A DNA stretch of 64,000 bases from Sphingobacteriales bacterium. Its GTDB lineage: Bacteria; Bacteroidota; Bacteroidia; Chitinophagales; JADIYW01. Every line of letters begins with the position of its first letter. The first letter of the stretch is position 1. The DNA lies in contig JADJYT010000001.1 of NCBI GenBank assembly GCA_016719635.1, positions 434,001 to 498,000 on the forward strand. Direction: 5' to 3'. The notes under the pieces are model-generated. The model did no database searches and had not been told where the DNA came from. It saw only the letters and a list, made by a program, of their open reading frames with translations. Below are positions 53,688 through 62,984 of this stretch, one piece after another. The translations under genes were made by a program, and so were the position numbers.

Positions 53688-56075
53688 TCATTTCATTTCC
53701 ACAATTGTGATTCCATCGCCTCCAAATTGCTCTTTTTCGTAGTAAAATCTGTTTACATGAGGGTATTTCTTCAGGTAAAACTGTACGGCCTGCTTTAAGG
53801 CTCCGGTACCCCTCCCGTGAATGACCTTAATATGATGAATTCCATACATGATGGCCCTGTCCATAAAATTATCAAGTGCCGTGATGGCCTCATCCTTCAT
53901 CAGTCCGCGGATGTCCAGATTATAGTCAAATTCACTCTTTTCCAGGAGTATTTTAGAGGAATAGGTATTTCGTTTTGATTCGGGAGTTTTCTTCTCCTGT
54001 CCCACCGGCACCAGCTGATGTACTTTTATTTTTGTCTGAATATTGCCAAAAGCGACCAGTGCTACCTTGTTTTTTAATTCCAGCACCCTGCCTGTTTCCA
54101 CCCCCTCTTCCAGTTTCACGAGGGATCCCACTTCGATTATAGCATCAGCCTGAATGGTTGAATGGGAGACATCGTCATCCAGTTTTTTCTCTATCTGTTC
54201 CCTTTGCTCATCAATATATTTCCTGACTTCTATGAATTTAGATTTTTCGTTTTTCTGTTCTTTCCATACTCTCATTTCATTTTCAAGGTTTCTGCTTTCT
54301 GTATTAAATCTGTCCAGCAAACGCGCTTCGTATAATTTTAACAATCGTTTTTTTTCCTTATCCAGCTCTTTATTCAACTGCTCATAACTATTAGTGAGAT
54401 CTGACAGCTGCGTCTCTTTCGCCTGTACATTTTTTCTAAGTCCTTTGATAAAATGCTTTTCCGTCTGGATGTCATTCAACACATCCTCCAAGGCTTTTTT
54501 GTTTCCTCCGGTCTTTTCAGCTGCACGATTTATGATATACTCCGAAAGTCCTGATTTTTTGGCAATTTCAAATGTAAAGGAACTGCCCGGTTGTCCGGTC
54601 TGCAGTTGGTAAAGCGGCTTCAGGTTTTTAGTATCAAACGCCATCGCGCCGCTTTGCATATTTTCCGTATTGGCGGCAAAGACCTTTAGATTATTAAAGT
54701 GGGTGGTGATCACCCCAAACACTTTTTTCTGATGTATCTGCTCCAGAATAGCTTCCGCCATCGGGCCGCCCAATGCCGGGTCGGTGCCCATTCCCATTTC
54801 ATCGATCAGCACCAGAGTCTTCGGGCTTGCATGTGACAGAAAGTAATTCATATTCGTCAGGTGTGAGCTGTAGGTACTCAAATCATTTTCAATGGACTGT
54901 TCATCGCCAATATCAACAAAGAGCTGGTCAAAAACCGTCATGACAGAATTTTCCCTTGCGGGAATCAGCATACCGAACTGCAGCATCAACTGTATCAGCC
55001 CTACCGATTTAAGAATTATCGACTTACCGCCTGCATTCGGACCGGATATGACCATCATCCTGCTCTTTTCATCCAATAAAATAGAGTTGTCAACGATCGG
55101 TTTATGTTGTTTCTGGTGATGAAAATAGAGTACGGGATGGACAAATTCTCTCAGGTATATCATCCTTTCCGTTGTTAATTCAGGCATGGTACATTTATAA
55201 TGAATCGCAAAATAAGCTTTGGCGCGCAGCACATCCAATTCCCCCATCAATATTTGGAGCGACTCTATATTTTCCCTGTGCGGCTGAATGTATCTTGTTA
55301 GCTGTATCAGTATCTTCTGTATTTCCCTTCGCTCATCCAGATATAACTGTGCCAGTTCATTATTGATATAAACCGTCTCATTGGGTTCGATATAGGTGAT
55401 ATTTCCGTTGTCACTCTCATCTGTAATCAACCCTTTGATACTTCGTTTATATTCAGACCTTACGGATAAGACACGCCTGCCATCCCGAACCGTTTCTTCG
55501 GTTTCAGCCAGATAATTATGCTGTCTGTACTGATTGACCGCTTTTCTGAAAACGGCGTTGATCTCCTGAATCTTTTCATTTATCTGTCTTCTTATTCCTG
55601 ATAATGCAGGTGTTGCATTTTCCTTTACCGTTTCCTTGTATAAATCTATGACTTTCGATATGGCGGCAATCAAACCTGTTTCAATGCTATACGCAGCAAC
55701 CATTTCACTCAGATACGGATATAACTGATGCCGTGCCTTGGGCGTGAAAAACCTGAAAAGCTCGGTGACGGCACTCAGCGAATAATAAAGAGCTGACAAT
55801 TCTTTTACATCCAGGTAATAGTTATCGATGGACAGTTTCTGAAGAAACGGCAAGGTGTTAAATCCATATTGCGGAAGGGGTGAATCGTTTTCTATAATCT
55901 CCTTTACTTCTTTTACACATTGCAGCTGGCGGTTCAATTCAGTGATATTATTTATGAAATCCTGCCGTTGCAGAAAATCTTTACCCAATGTTCCTGAACA
56001 TAGGTTATCCAATTCCTTCAGGATAAAAGGAAACTCTAATTTTTGGAGGACATTTTTCGGATATATGTTCATCAT
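53688..56075 (-). CDS. mutS2: Endonuclease MutS2
   Basis: The 795-residue protein has the MutS-type ATPase core and a C-terminal Smr nuclease domain. Marks are the Walker A MVISGPNAGGKSIIL, LVLIDEMGMGTDPALGGPMA, and the Smr motif LDIRGLMKDEAI then IKVIHGRGTGALKQ. MutS2 does not act in mismatch repair; it limits recombination and handles collided ribosomes. A long coiled stretch (about 530-650) links ATPase and Smr. It is upstream of the peptidase gene and downstream of the DUF2520 gene. Confidence 0.93.
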   Translation of the reverse strand: MMNIYPKNVLQKLEFPFILKELDNLCSGTLGKDFLQRQDFINNITELNRQLQCVKEVKEIIENDSPLPQYGFNTLPFLQKLSIDNYYLDVKELSALYYSLSAVTELFRFFTPKARHQLYPYLSEMVAAYSIETGLIAAISKVIDLYKETVKENATPALSGIRRQINEKIQEINAVFRKAVNQYRQHNYLAETEETVRDGRRVLSVRSEYKRSIKGLITDESDNGNITYIEPNETVYINNELAQLYLDERREIQKILIQLTRYIQPHRENIESLQILMGELDVLRAKAYFAIHYKCTMPELTTERMIYLREFVHPVLYFHHQKQHKPIVDNSILLDEKSRMMVISGPNAGGKSIILKSVGLIQLMLQFGMLIPARENSVMTVFDQLFVDIGDEQSIENDLSTYSSHLTNMNYFLSHASPKTLVLIDEMGMGTDPALGGPMAEAILEQIHQKKVFGVITTHFNNLKVFAANTENMQSGAMAFDTKNLKPLYQLQTGQPGSSFTFEIAKKSGLSEYIINRAAEKTGGNKKALEDVLNDIQTEKHFIKGLRKNVQAKETQLSDLTNSYEQLNKELDKEKKRLLKLYEARLLDRFNTESRNLENEMRVWKEQKNEKSKFIEVRKYIDEQREQIEKKLDDDVSHSTIQADAIIEVGSLVKLEEGVETGRVLELKNKVALVAFGNIQTKIKVHQLVPVGQEKKTPESKRNTYSSKILLEKSEFDYNLDIRGLMKDEAITALDNFMDRAIMYGIHHIKVIHGRGTGALKQAVQFYLKKYPHVNRFYYEKEQFGGDGITIVEMK

Positions 56076-56127
56076 CTCACAAATTTGGCAAGAAGGCCTG
56101 ATTCAGTGGAAGTGGCAGGCCTTAAAA

Positions 56128-56913
56128 TTAACGGTACATTTTTAAAATTGAATCTGTCAATAGTCTATAAATCTGATACAGATGATCATCTTCCTTTTTT
56201 AAGGTTTGCAAATGTTTATCTATAATTTCCGCATCGTTTCTAATTGCCGGTCCGGTTTGAGCATTCTTCGGCGTAATGGTATCGATCTTGGTGATTGTTT
56301 CATGAATCAGGGGCAACAGCAACTGATAATCCAGCTGATGCTTTTCGCAATAATCCTGTGCCAAAGCAAATAAATGATTGGAAAAATTGTTGACAAAAAC
56401 AGCTGCTATATGCAGATGCTTTCGCTGTTCATCCGAGTATTCATACACTTTCTTGCTCAGCACTTTCGCCAAACCCAGCAGCTCCTCCTTAAACGCAGCG
56501 TTGTAAGACGTAATCAGGAATGGTACCTGAGAAATATCTATCCTCTTCGTCTTGGAAAAAGACTGCAACGGATAGAAAATTCCGGCATTCTTTGCACCTT
56601 CAAACACATCTAATCCGACCGTGCCGGAAGTGTGCACCACTTTTATATCGGGCTTCTTCGCCAATATCACTTTTGACAAATCCTTGATAACATCATCCTT
56701 CACCGCAAAAATCAGCAAATCCACATCCAGATCCAGTTCATTCAAATCACAACTGTAAATGGAATTGGACTGCCATGCCAGCACTTCGGAATGATCGCAG
56801 GTCTGGCTGTATATCTGACGGACAACAATACCATTCTGAGCAAATGCCTTTGCCAGGTGTGTGGCTACATTGCCGCTGCCTATGAATGATATTTTACGGA
56901 TAGTGTCTTTCAA
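56128..56913 (-). CDS. Rossmann/DUF2520 domain protein
   Basis: The 261-residue protein has an N-terminal dinucleotide motif ISFIGSGNVATHLAKAF, then VVHTSGTVGLDVFEG, and a helical C-terminal half with AAVFVNNFSNHLFALAQDYC, which is the DUF2520 pattern. It looks like a NAD(P)-binding oxidoreductase of the 6-phosphogluconate dehydrogenase superfamily; its substrate is unknown. It lies eleven bases after ccmF on the same strand. Confidence 0.83.
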   Translation of the reverse strand: MKDTIRKISFIGSGNVATHLAKAFAQNGIVVRQIYSQTCDHSEVLAWQSNSIYSCDLNELDLDVDLLIFAVKDDVIKDLSKVILAKKPDIKVVHTSGTVGLDVFEGAKNAGIFYPLQSFSKTKRIDISQVPFLITSYNAAFKEELLGLAKVLSKKVYEYSDEQRKHLHIAAVFVNNFSNHLFALAQDYCEKHQLDYQLLLPLIHETITKIDTITPKNAQTGPAIRNDAEIIDKHLQTLKKEDDHLYQIYRLLTDSILKMYR

Positions 56914-56924
56914 CGTTTCAATCT

Positions 56925-59333
56925 TTAATCAGGCCGATTCTCCCGCTTACGTCTGAGGATGCTCATTAATATCCCGGATACCATGATGAAACAACCTAAC
57001 CACAACACATTGATAAGCGGAAAACGGATAGCCTTCATGATAATATACTTGTTGAGTTTCTGCTCCACCAGTATTTGCAGTTTATTTTCTTCCGTTAATA
57101 TTTTCACCAAAGAAAAACTCACATTCTTATCCTCCACTTTTGCAGGAATGCTGGTAGCGAAAACTTCCCTTACCAGATAAACCGGCTCGATATAATAAGT
57201 GGTATCCAATGAAATATATTTCATTCGGGCGCCTATGGCGATATCTTTAGGTTTCTTCTCAAACCCTTTAATTTCCGCATCCGGATTGATTCCTTCGAGA
57301 ACCACCATGCAACGGGAAGCGGTAATTGTATCACCAACGCTGATGGTATATGTTTCATCAGTACTAGAAGGCACCTCTGAGCCGTCCTCTCTCAAAGGTG
57401 CGGATGTTATATGTGTATATAAATCAGACCCTAACGTTTTTCGGGTCGATGGCACCGGATTGTTACCCATCTTGCTGTTAAATAAAATATTTGGATGCAG
57501 AATAAAGTCGTTTCTTACATTACCATTCTTATCGAGTTCTTCATACCGGACATTAAAATAGATATTCTGTGTAGAGGTTGAATCGCCTAGATAAGTGACC
57601 CGGTACTTGCCCATTTGCTCAGGTTCATTCTGGTAAAGCAATACATTTTCCGCGATATCCTTATCTGAAAATCCCTTGCCATAATCAATCCCAAACTTAT
57701 TAACGGACAACACTTCCTGTCTGCCCTGAGAAATCAGGATACCAATCAGCATTACGGCAAAACCGATATGAGAAACGGAGCCTCCTGCAATTTTCCACTT
57801 TCCTTTTAGCACCTGAAAAACGTATTGTGTATTGGCAAAAATCGAAAAGAAGCCGCAAAAAACAAGTAATATAAATGCCGGTGAGTATAGTCTGTAAGCA
57901 ACAACCGCAGCTATACTCAATACGACCGATAGTATGTTTACCGGCACTAACTGTTTTATAATCTTTATCGTATCCGATTTTTTGTATTTGAAAAACTGAG
58001 TCGCCGCCGAACCCAACGCCACCAATACAGCCATCCATATCTGCACATTGTTGTAGTGGCTCTTAATGTCTGATGGCGGAGCTAACTTTGAATTGAATAT
58101 TTTATTGATTACCGGAAAAGAAGTCAGCACGATAATATGAACGGAGGCAAATATGAATATCAGTGAACCGATGAACAGCCAGAATTCTCTGGACGATAAC
58201 TCCTCCTCCTCCTTCTTGGAAGGGATTTGCTTCTTATACATTCTTTCGACAAACAAATAAACGGCAGGAATTATGAAAACAAGGAGAGTGACCACTAATT
58301 GTCCGCTCATTCCCATGTCTGTAAATGAATGTACGGATGCATCTCCCAAAACGCCGCTTTTGGTCAGGAAAGAAGAATATAATACCAATAAAAAAGACCC
58401 AATAAAAAACAAGTACGTTGCATGCAGTGAATATCCTGTATGCTTGTAAGCCATGAGTGTATGAATGCCGGCTGCCAACACCAGCCACGGCACTAATGAT
58501 GCATTCTCAACCGGGTCCCAGGCCCAGAAGCCGCCAAAGCTTAAGGCCTCGTAAGCCCAGGCACCACCCATTAAAATACCGGTTCCCAATATCATTAAAG
58601 CAAACAAACTCCACGGCAACACCGGTTTTACCCAATCTGTAAAATTCCGCACCCATAAGGAAGCAATGGCAAAAGCGGCCGGAATCGTACAGGCAGCAAA
58701 CCCCAGGAATAAGGTGGGTGGATGGATGACCATCCAGTAATTTTGCAGGGAAGGATTTAAACCGGTACCATCTTCCGGCACCCAGTCCGGATTCATTTTA
58801 TAAATCGGAATATCCATGGTATCCTTTATCAGCGCAAAGGGACTGGAACCCAGTTTATATCCGAAGAAATAAATACCCAGCAACATGGAACCCAGCATGA
58901 CCTGAGCCAGGGCAACAATGGTCAACACCGGGCTCTCCCACTCTCTGGCCTTAAAGATCAGCACACACCCCAAAATGCCGTGCCAGAACATCCAAAGCAG
59001 CGTACTGCCCTCCTGCCCGCTCCACATGGCGGAAAACTGATAATAAGCAGGCAATGACATAGAGGTATGCTCCCATACATATTTGTATTCAAAGAAATGA
59101 TTATGAATAATGAGCAACAAACTACCCAAAACACCTAATACCGAAACGGCATGCAGTATATACATTTTTCTGCCAAAGCTGATCCACGGATGTGATTTAA
59201 TGACATCATTCCGGTTAATGGTAGCAATGTAATATGCCATGCAGGCCGCTAATGAAGAAACAAAAGAGAGTATGATCAGGAAATGGCCGACTTTCCCAAA
59301 CAAAACATGTTGACCTAAAGCGTGAATATTCAT
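56925..59333 (-). CDS. ccmF: Cytochrome c assembly protein CcmF-like
   Basis: The 802-residue membrane protein has about 15 membrane segments and the heme-handling WWD-type motif (GGFWAWDPVENASLVPW). Conserved His-bearing segments include WMVIHPPTLFLGF and WMFWHGILG. It should act with CcmE to attach heme to apocytochrome c. Large periplasmic loops appear in the C-terminal half. It sits between DUF2520 and ccmE in the same direction, 48 bases from ccmE. Confidence 0.9.
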   Translation of the reverse strand: MNIHALGQHVLFGKVGHFLIILSFVSSLAACMAYYIATINRNDVIKSHPWISFGRKMYILHAVSVLGVLGSLLLIIHNHFFEYKYVWEHTSMSLPAYYQFSAMWSGQEGSTLLWMFWHGILGCVLIFKAREWESPVLTIVALAQVMLGSMLLGIYFFGYKLGSSPFALIKDTMDIPIYKMNPDWVPEDGTGLNPSLQNYWMVIHPPTLFLGFAACTIPAAFAIASLWVRNFTDWVKPVLPWSLFALMILGTGILMGGAWAYEALSFGGFWAWDPVENASLVPWLVLAAGIHTLMAYKHTGYSLHATYLFFIGSFLLVLYSSFLTKSGVLGDASVHSFTDMGMSGQLVVTLLVFIIPAVYLFVERMYKKQIPSKKEEEELSSREFWLFIGSLIFIFASVHIIVLTSFPVINKIFNSKLAPPSDIKSHYNNVQIWMAVLVALGSAATQFFKYKKSDTIKIIKQLVPVNILSVVLSIAAVVAYRLYSPAFILLVFCGFFSIFANTQYVFQVLKGKWKIAGGSVSHIGFAVMLIGILISQGRQEVLSVNKFGIDYGKGFSDKDIAENVLLYQNEPEQMGKYRVTYLGDSTSTQNIYFNVRYEELDKNGNVRNDFILHPNILFNSKMGNNPVPSTRKTLGSDLYTHITSAPLREDGSEVPSSTDETYTISVGDTITASRCMVVLEGINPDAEIKGFEKKPKDIAIGARMKYISLDTTYYIEPVYLVREVFATSIPAKVEDKNVSFSLVKILTEENKLQILVEQKLNKYIIMKAIRFPLINVLWLGCFIMVSGILMSILRRKRENRPD

Positions 59334-59381
59334 ATTGTAATGGTGAGGTGAGGTGAGCAGTAAAAAGTAAGCAATCGGAGA

Positions 59382-59786
59382 TTATATATCATTTCCATTA
59401 TTCGCCTGCGCCTCTCTGTTTTTATATTTTGAAGGGCATTTCAGCAAAATATCATTTGCCTCAAAAACATCGCCTTTCATTTTTCCGGTGATAACTATCT
59501 TTTCCGATTTTTCGATATCTCTGGGTTTGGCTTTTAAGACAATCACTTTTTTCTCCACTTTTCTTTCATCAATCACATACATGGAAAATTTATTGGGATC
59601 AATTGTAGGATCGTATTCAATAGCCTTTTCCTTATTAAGATACCCCACGACCGTGAACTCTTTCCCTTTTTTAGCATAAGAAGATTCAAAGCTGTCATAA
59701 CGGCTAAATCCTTTCCCCAGCATAGCTGTCAGGGAAGCCACCAATACGGCAATAAAAAGAAGGGCAATGATATGTGTTCGTTTCAT
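59382..59786 (-). CDS. ccmE: Cytochrome c maturation heme chaperone CcmE (Cys type)
   Basis: The 134-residue protein has an N-terminal membrane anchor (about 7-24), a beta-barrel (OB-like) periplasmic domain and the pattern VFEANDILLKCPSKYKN. Classical CcmE binds heme through HxxxY; here the same site is CxxxY (CPSKY), as in the Cys-type CcmE known from Desulfovibrio and archaea. It should carry heme to CcmF. No other ccm genes are beside it. Confidence 0.85.
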   Translation of the reverse strand: MKRTHIIALLFIAVLVASLTAMLGKGFSRYDSFESSYAKKGKEFTVVGYLNKEKAIEYDPTIDPNKFSMYVIDERKVEKKVIVLKAKPRDIEKSEKIVITGKMKGDVFEANDILLKCPSKYKNREAQANNGNDI

Positions 59787-59877
59787 AAAAGTCAGTTCTG
59801 TATTAGCGTATTCAAAAATACGCCACTTTCAGCGATTTTAATCATTTTGAAGGTTATATAATTTTAAACCTGAATAA

Positions 59878-59914
59878 ACATAAAAACCTGACTGCATTTA
59901 AATGGAGTCAGGTT
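59878..59914 (-). terminator. Rho-independent terminator of folE
   Basis: On the minus strand AACCTGACT/AGTCAGGTT (59885-59893 with 59906-59914) form a 9-bp stem around a 12-base loop, followed by a T-rich tract. It lies 37 bases after the folE stop. Confidence 0.8.
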
Positions 59915-59951
59915 TAAGAATATTACGGTGTTATCTTAAACTATTGGTAAA

Positions 59952-60551
59952 TTAAGATAATTTGGCGCTGATCAATTTGACAAATTCCGAGCGGGTAGCC
60001 TGTTTCTCAAATTCGCCGGTAAAAGCAGAGGTAGTGGTGGTGGAATTTTGCTTTTGGACCCCGCGCATCATCATACACATGTGCCTGGCTTCAATCACCA
60101 CAGCCACCCCCAATGGATTCAAAGCATCCTGAATGCAATCCCTGATTTGTGTCGTCAGTCGTTCCTGCACCTGTAATCGACGGGCATAAGCATCCACCAC
60201 CCGGGCGATTTTGCTCAGGCCGGTGATGGTTCCGTTCGGGATATAAGCCACATGTGCTTTGCCAAAAAACGGCAGCATATGATGTTCACACATGGAATAC
60301 AACTCAATATCTTTCACAATAACCATCTCTTTCTGATCTTCATGAAAAAGGGCAGACTGCAGAATTGATTTCGGGTCGATATTATAACCGTGAGTGATGT
60401 ATTGCATCGCCTTTCCTACGCGGTGGGGTGTTTTTAATAACCCTTCGCGTGCAGGGTCTTCACCTATCAGTTTCAGGATTTCTACATAATGACTTTCCAG
60501 TGTTGGATTCGGTGTAATGACCGTTCCATTATTTAATACCATATCATTCAT
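59952..60551 (-). CDS. folE: GTP cyclohydrolase I
   Basis: The 199-residue enzyme makes dihydroneopterin triphosphate from GTP, the first step of folate and pterin synthesis. Marks are the zinc site CEHHMLPFFGKAHVAYIP, GLSKIARVVDAYARRLQVQE, and the second Cys-bearing RHMCMMMRGVQ. It has its own terminator and starts from a short upstream gap. Confidence 0.95.
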   Translation of the reverse strand: MNDMVLNNGTVITPNPTLESHYVEILKLIGEDPAREGLLKTPHRVGKAMQYITHGYNIDPKSILQSALFHEDQKEMVIVKDIELYSMCEHHMLPFFGKAHVAYIPNGTITGLSKIARVVDAYARRLQVQERLTTQIRDCIQDALNPLGVAVVIEARHMCMMMRGVQKQNSTTTTSAFTGEFEKQATRSEFVKLISAKLS

Positions 60552-60721
60552 GTTTTAAAGGTACAAAAACAATAAAACATGGAAAAATGAATTTTGTTTT
60601 ATGTTTGGTCAATTTCACAGTCAGGCAGTTGCCCGCATGTTTGTTCTTCTGTCAATAATTGCTTTGATGCAATGAGTATCATCTTCATAACTTCTTCATT
60701 TCAAGACAATGATTAACTCCT

Positions 60722-60779
60722 TTAAATAAAAAATCCCGCAGATACACTGAAACGTATGTTCACGGTATACCTGCGGGAT
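60722..60779 (-). terminator. Rho-independent terminator of ssb
   Basis: On the minus strand the arms ATCCCGCAG and CTGCGGGAT (60733-60741 with 60771-60779) form a stem with inner pairs, followed by a T-rich tract. It lies 13 bases after the ssb stop. Confidence 0.85.
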
Positions 60780-60792
60780 GAGACAAGGAAAC

Positions 60793-61131
60793 TTAGTTTT
60801 TCTTGCTCAGTAAAAGAAAGTCACTGGCTACCACTTCAGTAAGCGTGCGCTTGTTGCCATTTTTATCATCGTAGTGACGGTACGTAATCTTTCCGTTCAG
60901 TGCAATTTCACTGCCTTTGTCCAGGTATTTTTCAACCGTTTCTGCCTGCTTGCCCCATACGATAACATTGTGCCACTGAGTCTGCTGCTGACGCTCGCCT
61001 TTATTATCATAATAATAGTCGGACGTAGCGATGCTGAAGGTTGCCATTTTTTTGTCCTGTCCAAAGGTTTTGATTTCTGGTTTTTTTCCCAAGTTTCCGA
61101 TTAACTGTACTTGATTTCTGATTGCTGACAT
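60793..61131 (-). CDS. ssb: Single-stranded DNA-binding protein, short
   Basis: The 112-residue protein has the OB-fold pattern of SSB: NQVQLIGNLGKKPEIKTFG, FSIATSDYY and WHNVIVWGKQAETVEKYL. It ends LLLSKKN and lacks the acidic tail (usually DDDIPF) that binds partner enzymes. It is shorter than most SSBs (about 150-180). It may be an accessory SSB rather than the essential one. Confidence 0.85.
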   Translation of the reverse strand: MSAIRNQVQLIGNLGKKPEIKTFGQDKKMATFSIATSDYYYDNKGERQQQTQWHNVIVWGKQAETVEKYLDKGSEIALNGKITYRHYDDKNGNKRTLTEVVASDFLLLSKKN

Positions 61132-61318
61132 GTTGTTAAATTTTAATTACGTTAAAAAATCAATTTATACTCAAGCATTGGACAAGGTTGTTTTCGCGAT
61201 TAAGTACACACTACTTGTTTGCTGCTTTCACCCATTGAGAGACAAACAACATACGGATTCCATAAATTTTTGGGAATGTTTTTTTCGAATAAATTACAAG
61301 ATATTGAAAAACAAGGAA

Positions 61319-61849
61319 TTATAAAAGGATATTTTTTATCGTATTTTGATAAATTTCTGTTTCATGGACATTAAAATGATCCGCATCGGGGATTTCTATG
61401 AAGTATTTTTCCGTTTTTAAGAGAGGAATCAGCTTTTGGGATAGTTGAATGGGAATCAGTTTATCCCTGCTCCCATGAAAAATATAGGTATCACAGGCTA
61501 CCTCCTTTAAAAAACGGTCATTTTCCAGTTTAAATTTCAACCGTTTAAACGGAAACAATTTCACTTTATGCTGAAATAAATCAGGCATGTTATAATATGG
61601 AGAAATCAGGATAAGCTTTTCCGGATGGATTTTAGTGGCCAGTTTGCTGGCCAAAGCCGTACCGAGCGAACGGCCAACCAGAATCACCTTACCGGAATAG
61701 TTTAATGCCTCCAATGTTTTTCTAAAAGTAATTTCCACAACCTGATGCAGCAGATCTTCCGTCAGTCTGCCTTTGCTTTTTCCATAAGTCGGATAATCCA
61801 TGATAACCACATCATAATTGTGCCGAATGAAAATATCCGCTTTAGGCAA
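61319..61849 (-). CDS. Alpha/beta hydrolase, C-terminal part (frameshifted)
   Basis: This 176-residue frame holds the fold's catalytic parts: VVIMDYPTYGKSKG, the nucleophile elbow LVGRSLGTALASKL, HGSRDKLIPIQLS with the acidic residue and DADHFNVHETE with the His. It continues from the preceding fragment through one frame change near 61.89 kb, where the corrected text reads KGLVFFLHGTLNHIQHHLPK. Confidence 0.75.
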   Translation of the reverse strand: MPKADIFIRHNYDVVIMDYPTYGKSKGRLTEDLLHQVVEITFRKTLEALNYSGKVILVGRSLGTALASKLATKIHPEKLILISPYYNMPDLFQHKVKLFPFKRLKFKLENDRFLKEVACDTYIFHGSRDKLIPIQLSQKLIPLLKTEKYFIEIPDADHFNVHETEIYQNTIKNILL

Positions 61850-62057
61850 ATGGTGTTGTATATGATTCAGGGTACCATGCAGAAAAAAAACCAGACCTTT
61901 GGTATTCAGGTGCTTTCAGGTGTACCGCATTTATATGATAATTGTGTTCCCCTATAGAAAAATCAAACTTGAACTCCGACAGCGGATGTGCAGATTGAAA
62001 CTTAAATTGAGCGGGTAAACGCTTAGGCTGAAATATGATCGTTCGCGCAAGGAGCAT
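61842..62057 (-). CDS. Alpha/beta hydrolase, N-terminal part (frameshifted)
   Basis: This 71-residue frame opens MLLARTIIFQPKRLPAQFKF and loses the frame after HLKAPE. The two parts together give a protein of about 245 residues. An indel of 1-2 bases near 61.89 kb joins them. The N-terminus is short and may hold a signal anchor; the substrate is unknown. Confidence 0.7.
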   Translation of the reverse strand: MLLARTIIFQPKRLPAQFKFQSAHPLSEFKFDFSIGEHNYHINAVHLKAPEYQRSGFFSAWYPESYTTPFA

Positions 62058-62065
62058 TGCTAAAA

Positions 62066-62094
62066 ATAAAAAAAGGCTTGGATAAATCCAAGCC
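62066..62094 (-). terminator. Rho-independent terminator of the glutathione peroxidase gene
   Basis: On the minus strand GGCTTGGA/TCCAAGCC (62075-62082 with 62087-62094) form an 8-bp stem around 4 bases, followed by an A/T run that reads TTTTTTT. It separates the peroxidase gene from the hydrolase gene downstream. Confidence 0.85.
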
Positions 62095-62118
62095 CAAGAT
62101 TCTTAGTTCAGACTTAGT

Positions 62119-62739
62119 TTATTTTAATAAGTCTTCTATGTACTGCATAAATTCAGGATCATTCACAGACGTTCTAGGTGCCACAGAGGCAACGATAGAA
62201 CCATTTCTATCGATGATGAATTTCTGGTAATTCCATTTAATGGGTGCGTCCAACACGCCATTTTCATTTTTGTCGGTCAGAAATTTGTATAGGGGTGCCA
62301 TGTCTTTCCCTTTTACGGATATTTTGGAAAAAATAGGAAAGGTCACTCCGTAATTTTTAGAACAGAACGCTTTTATTTCCGCATTATCTAACGGTTCCTG
62401 TCCCATAAAATTGTTTTCAGGAAAACCCAATACCACTACGCCTTTATCTTTGTATTTCTTGTAAAAAGCCTCCAGTTCGGCAAACTGCCCCACCAGGCCG
62501 CATTGACTGGCGGTATTTACAATCACTATGATATTACCTTTGTACTGAGCCAATGAAACGTCTTTTCCGTCAATATCTTTAAGCGTAAAATCATGAACGG
62601 ATTTACCGGACAAAGCACCTGCAACGCTGGCTTCGGCTTTTGTGCTGCTGGCATTACAACTAATCGTAATGGCTGTAAGCGAGAGCACGACAGCACTTAA
62701 TTTAATTAATTTGTATTTCATATTATTAAACATAAGCAA
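62119..62739 (-). CDS. Glutathione peroxidase-like lipoprotein
   Basis: The 206-residue protein begins with a signal peptide and lipobox (TAITISC). The mature part is a thioredoxin-fold glutathione peroxidase: NTASQCGLVGQFAELEAFYK with Cys as the peroxidatic residue, VVVLGFPENNFMGQEP, and KWNYQKFIIDRNG. It reduces hydroperoxides; the reductant may be thioredoxin. The lipidated form would act at the envelope. The Met at residue 7 (MKYKL) is an alternative start. Confidence 0.88.
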   Translation of the reverse strand: MLMFNNMKYKLIKLSAVVLSLTAITISCNASSTKAEASVAGALSGKSVHDFTLKDIDGKDVSLAQYKGNIIVIVNTASQCGLVGQFAELEAFYKKYKDKGVVVLGFPENNFMGQEPLDNAEIKAFCSKNYGVTFPIFSKISVKGKDMAPLYKFLTDKNENGVLDAPIKWNYQKFIIDRNGSIVASVAPRTSVNDPEFMQYIEDLLK

Positions 62740-62984
62740 TAAACAATAATTAAAGGTGTTTCGTTCAAATGTAGTTTAATTTTAACAAAAAACCACTACA
62801 GAACACCATCCATCCAGAATAATCAAATATCATTCCAAACAGACGATTTTTGCGGAGAAAAGGAATATGCCATTTTGATATAGGACTGATTTTTTACCCG
62901 GTCAACATTGTAGCATCAATATTTATTGTAATTTGTGTGAATTTTGTGCGTTGTTTATATAGATAACCTTTTTATACCGTATTT

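Noticed and set aside
60601..60675. Small peptide frame MFGQFHSQAVARMF... between folE and ssb
   Set aside because: It has 24 codons, no homology I can name and no promoter evidence.
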